A model generated the notes under the pieces. The model ran no database searches. It was not told the DNA's origin and saw nothing but the letters and a program-made list of their open reading frames with translations. Both the position numbers and the translations under genes were made by a program. A stretch of 64,000 bases of DNA, taken from Thermotoga neapolitana DSM 4359. GTDB taxonomy: Bacteria > Thermotogota > Thermotogae > Thermotogales > Thermotogaceae. The stretch is taken from NCBI RefSeq assembly GCF_000018945.1, contig NC_011978.1, forward strand, positions 62,001 through 126,000. The letters are read 5' to 3'. Of the stretch, positions 37,009-51,457 are shown piece after piece; the first letter of the stretch is position 1; every line of letters starts with the position of its first letter.

Positions 37009-40000
37009 TGCCCAGAAGAGAGGATATAAAGAGGATCCTCGTCATAGGATCCGGTCCGATCACGATCGGTCAGGCCGCCGAGTTCGACTACTCGGGCACT
37101 CAGGCACTCAAAGCCCTCAAAAGTGCGGGATACGAAGTGATCATAGTCAACTCAAACTCCGCAACCATAATGACGGATCCGGAGTTCTCGGACGCCGTTT
37201 ACATAGAGCCCCTGACGGTCGAGTTTCTGGAAGAGATCATAAAGAAGGAAAGGCCGGACGCTCTGCTTCCCACCCTCGGAGGACAGACCGCTCTGAACCT
37301 CGCCGTAGAACTCGCCGAAAGTGGTATTCTTGACAGGTACGGAGTTCAGTTGATCGGCGCCAAACTTGAGTCGATCAAGAAGGCTGAAGACAGAGAACTC
37401 TTCAAAAAGACCATGGAGGAAGCTGGCCTTGAAGTTCTGAGAAGCAGACTGGTGAACAACCTCACGGATGCACTGGAGACGGCAAGAGAATTCGGCTATC
37501 CCGTCATCATAAGACCCAGTTTCACACTGGGAGGAACGGGCGGAGGAGTTGCGTTCAACGAAGAGGAGTTGAGGGAGATCGTTACAAAAGGACTCATAGA
37601 AAGTCCCGTACACACCGTTCTCATAGAAGAGTCCGTCATCGGTTGGAAAGAGTACGAACTCGAAGTGGTGAGGGATGGAGCAGGAAACTTCATCGTCGTC
37701 TGTTCTATAGAGAACCTCGATCCGATGGGGATACACACGGGAGATTCCATCACGGTGGCTCCCTCCCAGACGCTCACCGACGTTGAGTACCAGAGGATGA
37801 GGGATGCAGCGTACAAAGTCATCGATGCGATAGGAATAGAAACGGGTGGTTCGAACATCCAGTTCGCCGTGGATCCGAAGACCGGTAGGATGGTCGTCAT
37901 TGAGATGAACCCGAGAGTTTCAAGATCGTCCGCTCTGGCGTCGAAGGCAACGGGATACCCCATTGCGAAGATAGCCGCACTTCTTGCCGTTGGATTCACC
38001 CTCGATGAGATCCCAAACTACATCACGGGAAAGACGCTGGCGGCCTTTGAACCTTCCATAGACTACGTCGTGGTGAAGATACCGAGGTTCCAGCTCGAAA
38101 AATTCCCCGGAGCCGATCCAAGGCTCAACACCCAGATGAAATCCGTTGGAGAAGTGATGGCAATAGGAAGAACCTTCAAAGAGGCACTGGGAAAGGCCCT
38201 TAGGTCTCTCGAACTCGATGCTGCCCCGAAACTCGATCTTGACCACATAAGGGAACACCTTGCAAATCCAACTCCTGAGAGGATCTCCTATATCTTTGCT
38301 GCGTTCAGAAACGGAATGGATGTGGAAGAAGTACACGAACTCACGAAGATAGACAGATGGTTTCTCAGGGAAATGAAGGCCTGCATAGACCTCGAGGAAG
38401 AACTGAAAGAAAAGAAATTCGACGTCGAGGTTCTCAGGAAGGCGAAACAGTGGGGATACTCCGACAGGGAAATTGCCGAGATCTGGCAGGTTTCCGAAAA
38501 AGATGTGAGGAAGATGAGAGAGAAAAACAGGATCTTTCCGGTCTACAAGATGGTGGACACCTGTGCGGCAGAGTTCGAAGCCCAGACCCCGTATTACTAC
38601 TCAACGTACAACGGAGTGGAAAATGAAGCAATACCTACAGACAAAGAGAAGATCATGATCCTCGGCTCCGGCCCAAACAGAATAGGTCAGGGTATAGAGT
38701 TCGACTACACGAACGTTCACGGTGTGTGGGCTTTTCAGGAAGAAGGGTACGAGGCGATCATGGTGAACTCCAACCCGGAGACCGTCTCGACAGACTACGA
38801 CACCTCCGACAGACTTTACTTCGAACCCCTCACGGTTGAAGATGTCCTCGAGATCGTGAGGAACGAAAAGCCAAAAGGTGTTGTGGTGGCGTTCGGTGGT
38901 CAGACTCCTTTGAGGATCGCAAGGCACCTTGTGGAAGAGGGTGTGAACATCATAGGAACGAGTTTTGAGTCGATAGAGATCGCTGAAGACAGGGAAAAGT
39001 TCGCAAAACTTCTCAAAAGGATCGGGCTCAGATGCCCCCCGTTCGGGACGGCATCTTCCGTGGAGGAAGCACTGAAGGTGGCAGAGGATCTTGGATACCC
39101 GGTTCTTGTAAGACCAAGTTACGTCCTTGGAGGAAGGGCCATGGCGATCGTCGACACACCGGAAGAACTGGAAAGATACGTCAGGGAAGCGGCGATCGTC
39201 TCACCGGGGTACCCCATACTGATAGACAAGTTCCTGGAAGATGCGATAGAACTCGATGTGGATGTTGTATCGGATGGAAAGTACGTGTGGATAGCGGGTT
39301 TGATGGAACAGATCGAAGAAGCGGGCGTTCACTCCGGAGATTCGGCGTGTGTTCTTCCGCCGGTGAGCCTCTCGGAAAAACTCGTTGAAGAGATAGAGAA
39401 AACCGTTCACAGACTGGTGAAGGCACTGAAAATAGTGGGAATCGCGAACATTCAGATGGCGGTAAAAGACGAAGAGATCTACATAATAGAGGCAAATCCA
39501 CGGGCGTCAAGAACCGTTCCATTTGTGAGCAAGGCAATTGGAATTCCTGTGGCAAAGATTGCCGCCAAGATCATGGTGGGAAGGTCCCTTCCAGAACTTC
39601 TTTCCGAGTACTTCCCCTATCCAACAAGACCGGGAACAAAGGTGGACAAATTGGGAGACAGCGAGATCCTTCCCACACCGTGGCCGAGGATGTTCTCCGT
39701 GAAGGAAGTGGTGATACCATTCCACAAGTTCCCCGGCACAGACGTTCTTCTGGGTCCTGAGATGCGCTCCACAGGAGAGGTCATGGGAATAGGAGAGGAT
39801 TTTGCAGAGGCTTTTGCGAAAGCCGAGATCGCTGCGGGAAATCCGCTCCCGACAGAGGGTGCCATCCTTGCAACGATCGCAGACAAAGACAAGAGAGACG
39901 CCATCCCACTTCTTGCACACCTTGCGGACATGGGATTCGAGATCTACGCGACCAAGGGAACGGCAAAGGCACTCCAGTCCCATGGAGTGGACGTCAAAGT

Positions 40001-40307
40001 TGTTCCCAAAGTGGGTGAAGGAAGGCCGGATGTGATCGACCTTCTGGAGCAGGGAAAGATCTCTCTTGTGGTGATCACCCAATCCAGCGATGAACCCTCA
40101 CTCGTTGCGGTCTCGCACGGAAAGGACCCCTTCAAGGTAGAGGGAAGAAGAACGGTGGGATACATGATTAGAACCACAGCACTGAAGAGAAAGATACCTT
40201 ACCTGACAACGGTGGAGGCACTCAGAGCAGCGGTGGCGGCGATCAGAAAGATGAAGAGGGGTTCGATCGTGAAGGTGAGAAAACTCACCGACACATGGAA
40301 AATGTGA
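37008..40307 (+). CDS. carB: Carbamoyl-phosphate synthase large subunit
   Basis: Makes carbamoyl phosphate from bicarbonate, ammonia and two ATP; 1099 aa. Two homologous ATP-grasp halves are visible, each opening with a glycine-rich loop ([20 protein letters not shown] and [19 protein letters not shown]) and each with a metal-binding end ([18 protein letters not shown] and [16 protein letters not shown]). The C-terminal methylglyoxal-synthase-like domain ([18 protein letters not shown]) is the allosteric site. It forms a two-gene operon with carA and converges on leuB. Confidence 0.98.
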   Translation: MPRREDIKRILVIGSGPITIGQAAEFDYSGTQALKALKSAGYEVIIVNSNSATIMTDPEFSDAVYIEPLTVEFLEEIIKKERPDALLPTLGGQTALNLAVELAESGILDRYGVQLIGAKLESIKKAEDRELFKKTMEEAGLEVLRSRLVNNLTDALETAREFGYPVIIRPSFTLGGTGGGVAFNEEELREIVTKGLIESPVHTVLIEESVIGWKEYELEVVRDGAGNFIVVCSIENLDPMGIHTGDSITVAPSQTLTDVEYQRMRDAAYKVIDAIGIETGGSNIQFAVDPKTGRMVVIEMNPRVSRSSALASKATGYPIAKIAALLAVGFTLDEIPNYITGKTLAAFEPSIDYVVVKIPRFQLEKFPGADPRLNTQMKSVGEVMAIGRTFKEALGKALRSLELDAAPKLDLDHIREHLANPTPERISYIFAAFRNGMDVEEVHELTKIDRWFLREMKACIDLEEELKEKKFDVEVLRKAKQWGYSDREIAEIWQVSEKDVRKMREKNRIFPVYKMVDTCAAEFEAQTPYYYSTYNGVENEAIPTDKEKIMILGSGPNRIGQGIEFDYTNVHGVWAFQEEGYEAIMVNSNPETVSTDYDTSDRLYFEPLTVEDVLEIVRNEKPKGVVVAFGGQTPLRIARHLVEEGVNIIGTSFESIEIAEDREKFAKLLKRIGLRCPPFGTASSVEEALKVAEDLGYPVLVRPSYVLGGRAMAIVDTPEELERYVREAAIVSPGYPILIDKFLEDAIELDVDVVSDGKYVWIAGLMEQIEEAGVHSGDSACVLPPVSLSEKLVEEIEKTVHRLVKALKIVGIANIQMAVKDEEIYIIEANPRASRTVPFVSKAIGIPVAKIAAKIMVGRSLPELLSEYFPYPTRPGTKVDKLGDSEILPTPWPRMFSVKEVVIPFHKFPGTDVLLGPEMRSTGEVMGIGEDFAEAFAKAEIAAGNPLPTEGAILATIADKDKRDAIPLLAHLADMGFEIYATKGTAKALQSHGVDVKVVPKVGEGRPDVIDLLEQGKISLVVITQSSDEPSLVAVSHGKDPFKVEGRRTVGYMIRTTALKRKIPYLTTVEALRAAVAAIRKMKRGSIVKVRKLTDTWKM

Positions 40308-40327
40308 AGGGCCTCTTCGGCCCTTCA
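40305..40327. terminator. Shared hairpin between convergent carB and leuB
   Basis: TGAAGGGCC and GGCCCTTCA arms (40305-40313, 40319-40327) around loop TCTTC. Each arm contains one gene's TGA stop codon, carB on the plus strand and leuB on the minus strand. No U-run follows on the plus strand. Confidence 0.6.
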
Positions 40328-41389
40328 CCATATTTCTTCAAGTTTTTTGCATATGAGATCTCCCATTTGAGAGGTGGAGACGGCCTTTTCCGGATCTTCC
40401 GCGATGTCCTTTGTCCTGTACCCTTCTTCTATGACCATCTCGACCGCCTTCTCTATCTTTCTTGCCTCTTCCACCATGCCAAAAGAGTACTCGAGCATCA
40501 TGGCGAGGGAAAGGATCTGAGCGATGGGATTGGCGATGTTTTTCCCAGCTATGTCGGGTGCCGATCCCCCCGCCGGTTCGTAGAGATTCTTGTCGCCGAA
40601 GGAAGCGGAAGGAAGAAGACCAAGAGATCCTGGAAGTGCGGCACTCTCGTCTGAGAGTATGTCTCCGAACATGTTCGTTGTGAGTATCACGTCGAACTGT
40701 GAGGGTTTCAATATGAGTTGCATGGCCGCGTTGTCCACGTACATGTGGTTGAGTTCCACGTCTGGATAATCCTTTGCAACTTCGCTCACGACCTTTCTCC
40801 AGAGCATCGAACTGTAGAGAACGTTCGCCTTATCCACGGAGGTGACCTTTTTCCTTCTGTTTCTTGCAATTTCAAAGGCGGTTCTTGCTATCCGTTCCAC
40901 GGTTTTTCTGTCGTAGATCATGGTGTCGAAACCTTTTTCCTCGTCGATACCCCTTGGCTGGCCGTAGTACACTCCGTAGGAGAGCTCTCTTACAGTGACA
41001 AGATCTACGCCGGCCTCGATCACCCTTTCCTTCAGAGGAGAGATGGATACAAGTGATCTGTAAACCTTTATCGGTCTGATGTTCGCGTAGAGATTGAGCA
41101 TCTTTCTGAGGGCAAGAAGGCCACCGATCTCCGGTCTTTTCTCAGGTGGAAGATCGTCCCACTTTGGGCCTCCCACACTCCCGAGGAAGATGGCATCTGC
41201 CTCCATGCAGATCTTTCTGGTCTCCTCTGGGAGAGGTTCGTCGAATCTGTCTATGGCATCTCCTCCGATGTGACCAAAGACCTTCTCGAAGGTTTTGCCC
41301 GTTTTTCTTTCAACAACCTCGAGGACCTTCAGGGCTTCTCTCACAACTTCAGGACCTATACCGTCTCCCGGTAGGATCGCTATCTTCAT
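40325..41389 (-). CDS. leuB: 3-isopropylmalate dehydrogenase
   Basis: NAD+-dependent oxidative decarboxylation of 3-isopropylmalate; in the citramalate route the same enzyme acts on 3-methylmalate. The 354-residue protein shows [60 protein letters not shown] and [26 protein letters not shown]. It is the last gene of the ilv-leu operon and shares a hairpin with convergent carB. Confidence 0.97.
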   Translation of the reverse strand: MKIAILPGDGIGPEVVREALKVLEVVERKTGKTFEKVFGHIGGDAIDRFDEPLPEETRKICMEADAIFLGSVGGPKWDDLPPEKRPEIGGLLALRKMLNLYANIRPIKVYRSLVSISPLKERVIEAGVDLVTVRELSYGVYYGQPRGIDEEKGFDTMIYDRKTVERIARTAFEIARNRRKKVTSVDKANVLYSSMLWRKVVSEVAKDYPDVELNHMYVDNAAMQLILKPSQFDVILTTNMFGDILSDESAALPGSLGLLPSASFGDKNLYEPAGGSAPDIAGKNIANPIAQILSLAMMLEYSFGMVEEARKIEKAVEMVIEEGYRTKDIAEDPEKAVSTSQMGDLICKKLEEIW

Positions 41390-41392
41390 CTT

Positions 41393-41887
41393 TCACTCCC
41401 CCATCTCTTTAAGACAGTATTCGAGCCATCCACCGGCTTTCATGATATTCATGAGAAACTCGGGATAGGGCCTTATTTTGTACTCTTTTCCCTTCGAAAG
41501 ATTCTTCACGACACCGTTTTCAAGGTCCACCTCGGCAACATCACCTTCTTCGAATTCGTCCGCTTCCTTCAGCTCAACAATGGGAAGACCTATGTTTATA
41601 GCGTTTCTGAAGAATATTCTCGCAAAGGACTTGGCGATGACACAGGAGATGCCCGCAGCCTTTATGGCAACGGGGGCGTGTTCTCTTGAGGAACCACATC
41701 CGAAGTTTTCACCGGCGACGATGATGCCTCCCTTTATGTCGTCCCGCCTTCCAAAACCAGGTCTTGCATCCTCCATGCAGTACTTTGCCAGTTCCTGAGG
41801 ATCCGAGGTGTTCAGATACCTTGCGGGTATGATCTCGTCTGTGTTCACGTTGTCTCCAAAAACGAATACCTTCCCCTTTATCTTCAT
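41393..41887 (-). CDS. leuD: 3-isopropylmalate dehydratase small subunit
   Basis: Swivel subunit of the isomerase, 164 aa: [53 protein letters not shown]. This short form, ending soon after the core, is the archaeal/Thermotoga-type LeuD/HacB-like subunit. I use the ATG at 41887 ([11 protein letters not shown]), six bases after GAGGTG; in-frame starts at 41896 and 41893 overlap that site. It pairs with LeuC. Confidence 0.95.
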   Translation of the reverse strand: MKIKGKVFVFGDNVNTDEIIPARYLNTSDPQELAKYCMEDARPGFGRRDDIKGGIIVAGENFGCGSSREHAPVAIKAAGISCVIAKSFARIFFRNAINIGLPIVELKEADEFEEGDVAEVDLENGVVKNLSKGKEYKIRPYPEFLMNIMKAGGWLEYCLKEMGE

Positions 41888-41897
41888 CTTCATCACC

Positions 41898-43151
41898 TCA
41901 CAGTTTCCTGGGATCTGCTATGTATCCTTTCACCGCACTGGCTGCGGCAACGGCGGGGGATGCAAGAAACACCTTGCTGTTTGGATGTCCCATTCTTCCC
42001 ACGAAGTTTCTGTTGGTTGTGGAGACGGCTATTTCTCCCTCTGCGAGGACCCCCATGTGTCCTCCAAGACAGGGACCACACGTTGGAGTGGAAACGGCGC
42101 ATCCGGCATCGAGGAAGATATCGATGAGACCCTCCTTCAGGGCCTGTTTGTAAACCTTCTGAGAGCCGGGTATGATGATGCACCGCACGTTCGGAGAAAC
42201 TGTTCTTCCCTTCAGGATCTGGGCTGCGAGTCTGAGGTCTTCTATTCTTCCGTTGGTGCAGCTTCCTATCACCACCTGATCTATTTTGATTCTCTCTTTT
42301 TCTGACTCGGAGATGTCCTTCGTGTTGGACGGCAGGAAGGGATAGGCAACCTGGGGTTCGAGCTCAGAGAGGTTCATCTCCACTTCTTTCACATACTCTG
42401 CGTCCTCATCCGGGTACATCTCTTCCACCTCTATTCCTCTTTCTTTTTCGTAGGCTATTGTTGTCTCGTCCACGGGGAAGAGACCCGTTTTCCCTCCTGC
42501 CTCGATCGCCATGTTCGATATGGTGAATCTGCCATCCATGGAGATCTCCTTCACACCTGGACCAGAAAACTCTATGGCCTTGTAGTTTGCACCGTCCACC
42601 CCGAGGATGGATATGAGTTTCAAAACAAGGTCCTTGGCGGTCACCATTTCGTTGAACTTTCCATAGAGCGTCACCTTTATGCTCTCTGGAACCCTGAGCC
42701 ACACCTTTCCGATGAGGTAGAAGCCCGCTATGTCCGTGGAACCAACGCCCGTGGCAAAGGCCCCCAGTGCCCCGTAGGTACACGTGTGAGAATCTGCCCC
42801 CACAACGAGGTCGCCAGACTTCACTATCCCTTCCTCGGGGAGTAGAACGTGCTCGATTCCCATTCTTCCTATTTCGAAGAACTTTTCTATTCCCTGCTCT
42901 CTGGCGAACTCTCTCATCATCTTCACCTGCATGGCGGACTTTATGTCTTTGTTCGGTGTGAAGTGATCTGGTACGAGAACCACCCTGTCTGGATATTTAA
43001 CCCTCTTTCCACCGTACTCTTTGAACTTCTTTATGGCAAGAGGACCCGTTATGTCGTTGGCGAGGGCAATATCTGGCTCTAGAAGGAGAAACTCGCCCGT
43101 TTCGACCTTTCTTCCGGCCTTCTTCGAGAGGATTTTTTCTGCAAGTGTCAT
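41898..43151 (-). CDS. leuC: 3-isopropylmalate dehydratase large subunit
   Basis: Aconitase-family subunit, 417 aa, carrying the 4Fe-4S cluster. Motifs are [35 protein letters not shown] with the first cluster cysteine, [16 protein letters not shown], and [25 protein letters not shown] with the other two cysteines. The compact length is that of the HacA-like or archaeal class. It likely isomerises both isopropylmalate and citramalate, since cimA is in the same operon. The ATG is one base from the leuA stop. Confidence 0.96.
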   Translation of the reverse strand: MTLAEKILSKKAGRKVETGEFLLLEPDIALANDITGPLAIKKFKEYGGKRVKYPDRVVLVPDHFTPNKDIKSAMQVKMMREFAREQGIEKFFEIGRMGIEHVLLPEEGIVKSGDLVVGADSHTCTYGALGAFATGVGSTDIAGFYLIGKVWLRVPESIKVTLYGKFNEMVTAKDLVLKLISILGVDGANYKAIEFSGPGVKEISMDGRFTISNMAIEAGGKTGLFPVDETTIAYEKERGIEVEEMYPDEDAEYVKEVEMNLSELEPQVAYPFLPSNTKDISESEKERIKIDQVVIGSCTNGRIEDLRLAAQILKGRTVSPNVRCIIIPGSQKVYKQALKEGLIDIFLDAGCAVSTPTCGPCLGGHMGVLAEGEIAVSTTNRNFVGRMGHPNSKVFLASPAVAAASAVKGYIADPRKL

Positions 43152-44693
43152 TCACTCAACACCTCCGTTTTTTCTCAAAAGCCCCTTTGCTATGAGATAC
43201 TTGTTTATAGCGTTTATGTAAGCGATGGCGGAGGCCTCAACGATGTCCGTGGAAACACCCCTTCCACTGTAGAGTTCACCGTCTATCTTCAGGGTCAGTT
43301 TCACCTCTCCCTGAGCGTTCTTTCCTGTTCCAACCGCCTGGATTATGTACTCCTCAAGTTTTGGTTGAAGCCCGAGTGCTTTATCTATGGCCTTGAAAAT
43401 GGCATCCACAGGGCCGTTTCCTGTTTCCGCTGCCTCTTTTTTCTCGTTTCCAACCTGAAGAACGACCGCCGCCGTGGGAAGCAGGGTGTTTCCTGTGTGC
43501 ACGTGGAAGTGAACGAGCCTGTAACCATTCAGGGGTTCCTTCAAGACTTCAGAGACGATGGAAAAGAGATCGTCATCGTAGACTTCTTTCTTTCTGTCGG
43601 CAAGCTCTGTGAATTTCTCGAACACCTTCTGGAAGGTCTCATCGTCCAGTTTTATGCCGTAACTCTCCAGTTTCTTTCTCAAGGCATGTTTCCCCGAATG
43701 CCTTCCGAGAACGAGCGTTTCAGAAGACCTTCCTATGTCCGAGGGTTTCATAATTTCGTAGGTCTCTCTGTGCTTCAGAACACCATCCTGGTGTATGCCC
43801 GACTCGTGCAAGAAGACGTTCTCTCCCACTATGGGCTTGTTTCTTGCCGGAATGAGGCCCGTTATGTGGGTGAGAAGTCTGGAAGCAGGGTATATCAACT
43901 CTGTCCTTATACCCGTTTCGTACGGGAGTCTGTCTTTTCTCACCTTGAGAGCCATTACGAACTCTTCCAGTGCACAGTTACCGGCTCTTTCTCCTATCCC
44001 GTTCAGGGTCACCTCCACCTGAGTCGCACCGTTCTGAACCGCAGCGATGGAATTTGCCACGGCAAGACCAAGATCGTTGTGGCAGTGAACGGAAAGATCG
44101 ACGTTTTCTATCCCGGGAACTCCTTCCTTCAGGGTTCTTATGAGTTCTCCGAACTCATCGGGAAGAGCGTATCCCACGGTGTCTGGAACGTTTATCGTTG
44201 TTGCGCCGGACTCTATGGCCGTTCTGTAAACCTCTATCAAAAAGGGCACTTCCGTCCTGGAGGCATCCTCTGCGGAGAACTCCACAAGATCGAAGAACTG
44301 TCTGGCGTAGGTGACGTACTTTCTCACCCTTTCGAGAATCTCTTCTTTTTCCATTCTCAGTTTGTACTTTCTGTGTATGGGAGACGTTGCTATGAAAACG
44401 TGTATCATCCTCTTGTCTTTTGGGCGATCTTTCAGGGCCTCGTACGCCGCGTCGATATCCTTTTCCACACACCTTGCAAGCCCCACCACTATGGGTCTCT
44501 GAACAGCCTCTGCCACCCTCTTCACGGCTTCGAACTGAACGGGCGAGGAGACGGGAAAGCCCGCTTCGATGAGATCGACACCGAGGTCTTCAAGCATGAG
44601 GGCCATCTCAACTTTTTCTTCAACGGACATGGAGGCTCCAGGTGATTGCTCTCCATCCCTCAGCGTTGTATCGAAGATCTTAATCCTTCTCAT
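43152..44693 (-). CDS. leuA: 2-isopropylmalate synthase
   Basis: Condenses acetyl-CoA with 2-oxoisovalerate, the first committed step to leucine; 513 aa. The DRE-TIM barrel starts [58 protein letters not shown] holds the metal histidines. The C-terminal part (VEEYIIQAV-like, [21 protein letters not shown]) is the leucine-binding regulatory domain, so feedback inhibition is likely. It overlaps cimA by 14 bp. Confidence 0.96.
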   Translation of the reverse strand: MRRIKIFDTTLRDGEQSPGASMSVEEKVEMALMLEDLGVDLIEAGFPVSSPVQFEAVKRVAEAVQRPIVVGLARCVEKDIDAAYEALKDRPKDKRMIHVFIATSPIHRKYKLRMEKEEILERVRKYVTYARQFFDLVEFSAEDASRTEVPFLIEVYRTAIESGATTINVPDTVGYALPDEFGELIRTLKEGVPGIENVDLSVHCHNDLGLAVANSIAAVQNGATQVEVTLNGIGERAGNCALEEFVMALKVRKDRLPYETGIRTELIYPASRLLTHITGLIPARNKPIVGENVFLHESGIHQDGVLKHRETYEIMKPSDIGRSSETLVLGRHSGKHALRKKLESYGIKLDDETFQKVFEKFTELADRKKEVYDDDLFSIVSEVLKEPLNGYRLVHFHVHTGNTLLPTAAVVLQVGNEKKEAAETGNGPVDAIFKAIDKALGLQPKLEEYIIQAVGTGKNAQGEVKLTLKIDGELYSGRGVSTDIVEASAIAYINAINKYLIAKGLLRKNGGVE

Positions 44694-46296
44694 TTCTTCT
44701 CATCTCCTCTTCATCCCTGTGGAGTTTGTACTCCAGGGATTCAAGCAGTGCCGTCCAGGAAGCCTCTATGATGTTCGGGGAAACACCCACCGTTCCCCAT
44801 CTTCTCTTTCCATCGCTGGACTCTATGAGAACCCTCGTGGTCGCTCTGGTACCCGCCTGTTCGTTTAGGATCCTCACCTTGTAATCGGTGAGTTTTGTGT
44901 TTTTCAGGGAAGGATAGAACTTCTCAAGTGCCTTTCTCACCGCCCTGTCCAGTGCTTCGACGGGTCCTTCACCCTCTGCCGCGGTGTGTTCGAAGGGTTC
45001 ATCGTGCCCCAGCCTCTCCGCCACTTCATCGGGTACCCTTACCTTCACGGTCGCTTCTGAGAAACTCTTTTCGTCCCTGTTCTTCACGGTCATGACGGTG
45101 AAGCCAAGAAACTCGAAATACTTCCTTCTTATTCCAAGCATCTCTCTGACGAGAAGTTCAAAGGATGCCTCTGCACCCTCGAAATGATATCCCTGCGCTT
45201 CGAGTTCTTTTATCCTTTCGAGTATCTCCCTGACCTTGGGCGAGGATTCGTCTATTTCAAATCCCATCTCTTTTATTTTCTCAAGCACGTTGCTTTTTCC
45301 AGAAAGTTCGGAGATCGAGATGATCCTCCTGTTTCCCACGAGTTCTGGAGGAATGTGCTCGTAGGTTCTGGGATCTCTCTTTATGGCAGAAACGTGCACT
45401 CCACCTTTGTGTGCAAAGGCATAATCTCCCACATAGGGCATGTTTTCAATGTGTGGCCTTCCGGAAAGTTCGGCCACAAGATGTGCGACGTCGAAGAGTT
45501 TTTTCAGGTTCTCCTTCGGTATGACCTCAAGTCCCATCTTGAGAACGAGGTTCGGAATCACAGAACAGAGATTCGCATTGCCACATCTTTCGCCAAGGCC
45601 GTTTATGGTTCCCTGAACGTGTACCGCTCCCTTTCTCACGGCAGCGAGCGTGTTGGCTACGGCCACATCGGAATCGTTGTGTGCGTGTATTCCTATGGGA
45701 GCCTTCACATGTTTTTTCACCTCTTCTACGATCTCTTCGATCTCGTGGGGGAGTGTGCCGCCGTTTGTGTCGGCAAGAACAAGACAGTCTGCCCCCGCCT
45801 CCTCTGCCACCTTGAGGGTTTTGAGGGCATAGTCTTTGTTTGCCTTGTAACCGTCGAAGAAATGTTCAGCGTCGTATATCACCTCGTCGGCGAATCTTTT
45901 CAGGTAAGTGATCGTGTCGTATATCATCTTGAGGTTCTCTTCGAGAGTTGTTCGAAGGGCTTTTTCCACGTGTAGATCCCAACTTTTACCGAATATCGTG
46001 TAGACCGGTGTTTCGGCTTTTATGAGCGTCTGTATGTTTGGATCTTCTTCTATCCTCGTGTTTGGTCTTCTTGTGGAACTGAAAGCGGCCACCTTTAAAT
46101 TCTTGAAGCGCATGTTCTTCACGGCTTCGAAGAATGCAATATCTTTCGGGTTCGAACCGGGCCATCCCCCTTCGAGGTAGTGAACGCCGAGGTCATCGAG
46201 TGCCTCGGCGATTCTGATCTTGTCTTCCAGGGAAAAGGAAACTCCAAAAGCCTGAGCCCCGTCCCTGAGAGTCGTATCGTAGATCTTGATACTCAA
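44680..46296 (-). CDS. cimA: (R)-citramalate synthase
   Basis: Condenses pyruvate and acetyl-CoA to citramalate, opening the threonine-independent route to 2-oxobutyrate and isoleucine. The 538-residue LeuA paralogue has features of CimA rather than Leu[48 protein letters not shown], and [39 protein letters not shown]-terminal regulatory domain is present. TTG at 46296 follows GGAGG by seven to eight bases, 12 bp after the ilvD stop. Every further step needed, except transamination, is in this operon. Confidence 0.93.
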   Translation of the reverse strand: MSIKIYDTTLRDGAQAFGVSFSLEDKIRIAEALDDLGVHYLEGGWPGSNPKDIAFFEAVKNMRFKNLKVAAFSSTRRPNTRIEEDPNIQTLIKAETPVYTIFGKSWDLHVEKALRTTLEENLKMIYDTITYLKRFADEVIYDAEHFFDGYKANKDYALKTLKVAEEAGADCLVLADTNGGTLPHEIEEIVEEVKKHVKAPIGIHAHNDSDVAVANTLAAVRKGAVHVQGTINGLGERCGNANLCSVIPNLVLKMGLEVIPKENLKKLFDVAHLVAELSGRPHIENMPYVGDYAFAHKGGVHVSAIKRDPRTYEHIPPELVGNRRIISISELSGKSNVLEKIKEMGFEIDESSPKVREILERIKELEAQGYHFEGAEASFELLVREMLGIRRKYFEFLGFTVMTVKNRDEKSFSEATVKVRVPDEVAERLGHDEPFEHTAAEGEGPVEALDRAVRKALEKFYPSLKNTKLTDYKVRILNEQAGTRATTRVLIESSDGKRRWGTVGVSPNIIEASWTALLESLEYKLHRDEEEMRRNEKD

Positions 46297-46308
46297 AAGA
46301 CCACCTCC

Positions 46309-49484
<3,176 letters not shown>

Positions 49485-49488
<4 letters not shown>

Positions 49489-51230
49489 CTTTCATCACCT
49501 CTCCTGCTCTCCTCGATAACCTTCAGAACCCTTTCGACGAAACTTTCATCGTAGGGTGCTTCGACAAGGGGTGTTCCCACATCCCCTCCTGGTGGGACCA
49601 TCGGAAGCACGTTCTCGGCAGGATCAACGACCGCGTGTATGAGCATGGGCTCTTTCGATCTTGCGAGTTCCTCCACCGCCCTGTCTACTTCATCTGGCTT
49701 TTCTATTCTCATCGCTTTTATACCGACTGCCTCTGCTATCTTTGCAAAGTCCGGGTTGTCGGCAAGGATGGTGGCGGAGTACCTGCAGTTGAAAAAGAGC
49801 TGCTGCCACTGCCTGACCATCCCCAGAGCCTTGTTGTCCATAACGATGATCTTCACCGGAAGGTTGTACCTTTTCACCGTCATGAGTTCCTGGATGTTCA
49901 TCTGAAAACCACCATCACCGGCGAAGATCACAACTTCCCTGTCAGGGGCTCCTATCTTCGCACCTATCCCCGCCGGAAGGGCGTATCCCATCGTTCCAAG
50001 ACCACCGGAACACAGGAAGGACCTCTGGTGTTTGAACCTGTAGTACTGCGCCACCCACATCTGGTTCTGTCCCACGTCCGCCACAACTATCGTGTCATCG
50101 GGAAAGACCTCGTTCACCTTCTCCACAATGTACTGGGGTTTTATGAGTTTTCCATCCCTTTTGTAGGTCAATGGGTACTTTTTCTTCACTTCCTGGAGTT
50201 CTTCGATCCATTCGGAAAAATCTGTGTCCAGATCGTACTTCAAGAACTCCTCAAGGACGTTTCTCAGATCTCCAACGATGGGTACATCCACGGAGACGTT
50301 CTTTCCTATCTCAGCGGGATCTATGTCAACGTGGACGATCCTGGCGTTTCTGGTGAAGGTTCGGGGATTGCCGAGTATCCTGTCACTGAATCTCACACCG
50401 AGGGCTATGATGAGATCGGCGTTCGCCACTGCGTAGTTTCCATAGTACGCACCGTGCATCCCTATTCCATCGTAGTAGAGCCTTTCATCGGACGGATTCA
50501 CTCCACGTCCCATCAGGGTGCTGACAGCCGGTACACCGAATTTATCGATGAACCTGTTCACCAGGTCCATGGCACCGGAGAGGTTCGCTCCGCCCCCAAC
50601 GATGACGATGGGACGCTTTGATTCTTTCAAAAGTTCCATTGCCTTCTTTATCTGTTTTGGGTGACCCTTCACGGTGGGTTTGTATCCCAGAATCTCTATT
50701 TCATCGGGATAGTTGAACTCTCCTTCTGCTGTCTGAATGTCTTTTGGAAAGTCCAGAACAACAGGACCTGGTCTTCCCGTTGTGGCAACATAGAACGCCT
50801 CTTTTATGGCATAAGGAAGTTCTTCTATGCTCGTGACAAGGTGATTGTGTTTTGTGATGGGCATCGTGATGCCGGTGACGTCGACTTCCTGGAAGGCATC
50901 CGTTCCAATGAAGGAGGTTGGAACCTGACCCGTGATCACAACAAGCGGTATGGAATCCATGTAAGCGGTGGCAATTCCCGTCACCGTGTTGGTGGCTCCA
51001 GGACCAGAGGTGACTATGACCACGCCTGGTTTTCCGGTGACCCTCGCGTAACCATCCGCTGCGTGTGTGGCTCCCTGTTCGTGTCTGAAGAGGTAGAAAT
51101 TTATCTTGTCTTCGTAATTGCAGAGTTCGTCGTAGACGTTGATGATGGCGCCTCCAGGGATACCAAAGATCGTATCCACACCTTCTCTCAGAAACGCCTC
51201 GAACAACATCTTGGAACCTTTCATCTTCAC
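49485..51230 (-). CDS. ilvB: Acetolactate synthase catalytic large subunit
   Basis: ThDP enzyme making acetolactate and acetohydroxybutyrate, about 581 aa. The catalytic Glu is in FRHEQGATHAADGYARV. The N-terminus has GVDTIFGIPGGAIINVYDEL, the centre has the FAD-type domain, and the ThDP/Mg motif is GDGGFQMNIQELMTVKRYNLPVKIIVMDN. GTG at 51230 is eight bases after GGAG. It heads a nine-gene operon with spacing of 12 bp or less throughout, controlled from the 51240-51340 region. Confidence 0.96.
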
Positions 51231-51258
51231 GTGGATCACTCCTCTCGGGTATTGAATG

Positions 51259-51267
51259 ATTATACCA
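51259..51267 (-). promoter_or_regulatory. Extended -10 promoter of the ilv-leu operon
   Basis: TGGTATAAT on the minus strand (51267-51259) is a TGn extended -10, which would give a leader of about 20 bases to the ilvB GTG. The leader has no T-box or leader peptide. Confidence 0.6.
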
Positions 51268-51305
51268 AAATCTTGGAATAACGAATCATGGGGGGTTTTT
51301 TAGGA

Positions 51306-51335
51306 ATAGTATCATCACGTGCTTTACAATGTCAA
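51306..51335 (-). promoter_or_regulatory. Second, upstream promoter for ilvB
   Basis: Perfect -35 TTGACA (51335-51330) and TACTAT (51311-51306) with an 18-bp spacer on the minus strand, about 40 bp upstream of the extended -10 promoter. Confidence 0.5.
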
Positions 51336-51366
51336 GTTATCGAGTCGAATTTTTTAGTATCGGTAG

Positions 51367-51385
51367 CATTTTCATCATGAAAATG
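51367..51385. promoter_or_regulatory. 19-bp perfect palindrome, possible operator between ilv-leu and thr operons
   Basis: CATTTTCAT-C-ATGAAAATG, 9-bp arms with a single central base. It is followed directly by TAAAAT, a possible -10 for the thr operon. The arm sequence suits a dimeric helix-turn-helix repressor. I cannot name the regulator. Confidence 0.6.
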
Positions 51386-51457
51386 TAAAATTCAGGATAA
51401 GAGGGGAACATATCGATCGTTTAAAATGTTCACAAATTCTGCTGAGGAGTGAGAAAG

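Noticed and set aside
43365-44645. 426-codon open frame opposite leuA
   Set aside because: Composition is that of an antisense shadow; leuA on the other strand is complete with all motifs.
51230-51340. T-box or leader-peptide attenuator before ilvB
   Set aside because: No specifier stem, no T-box sequence, no terminator hairpin, and the leader is only about 20-70 bases.
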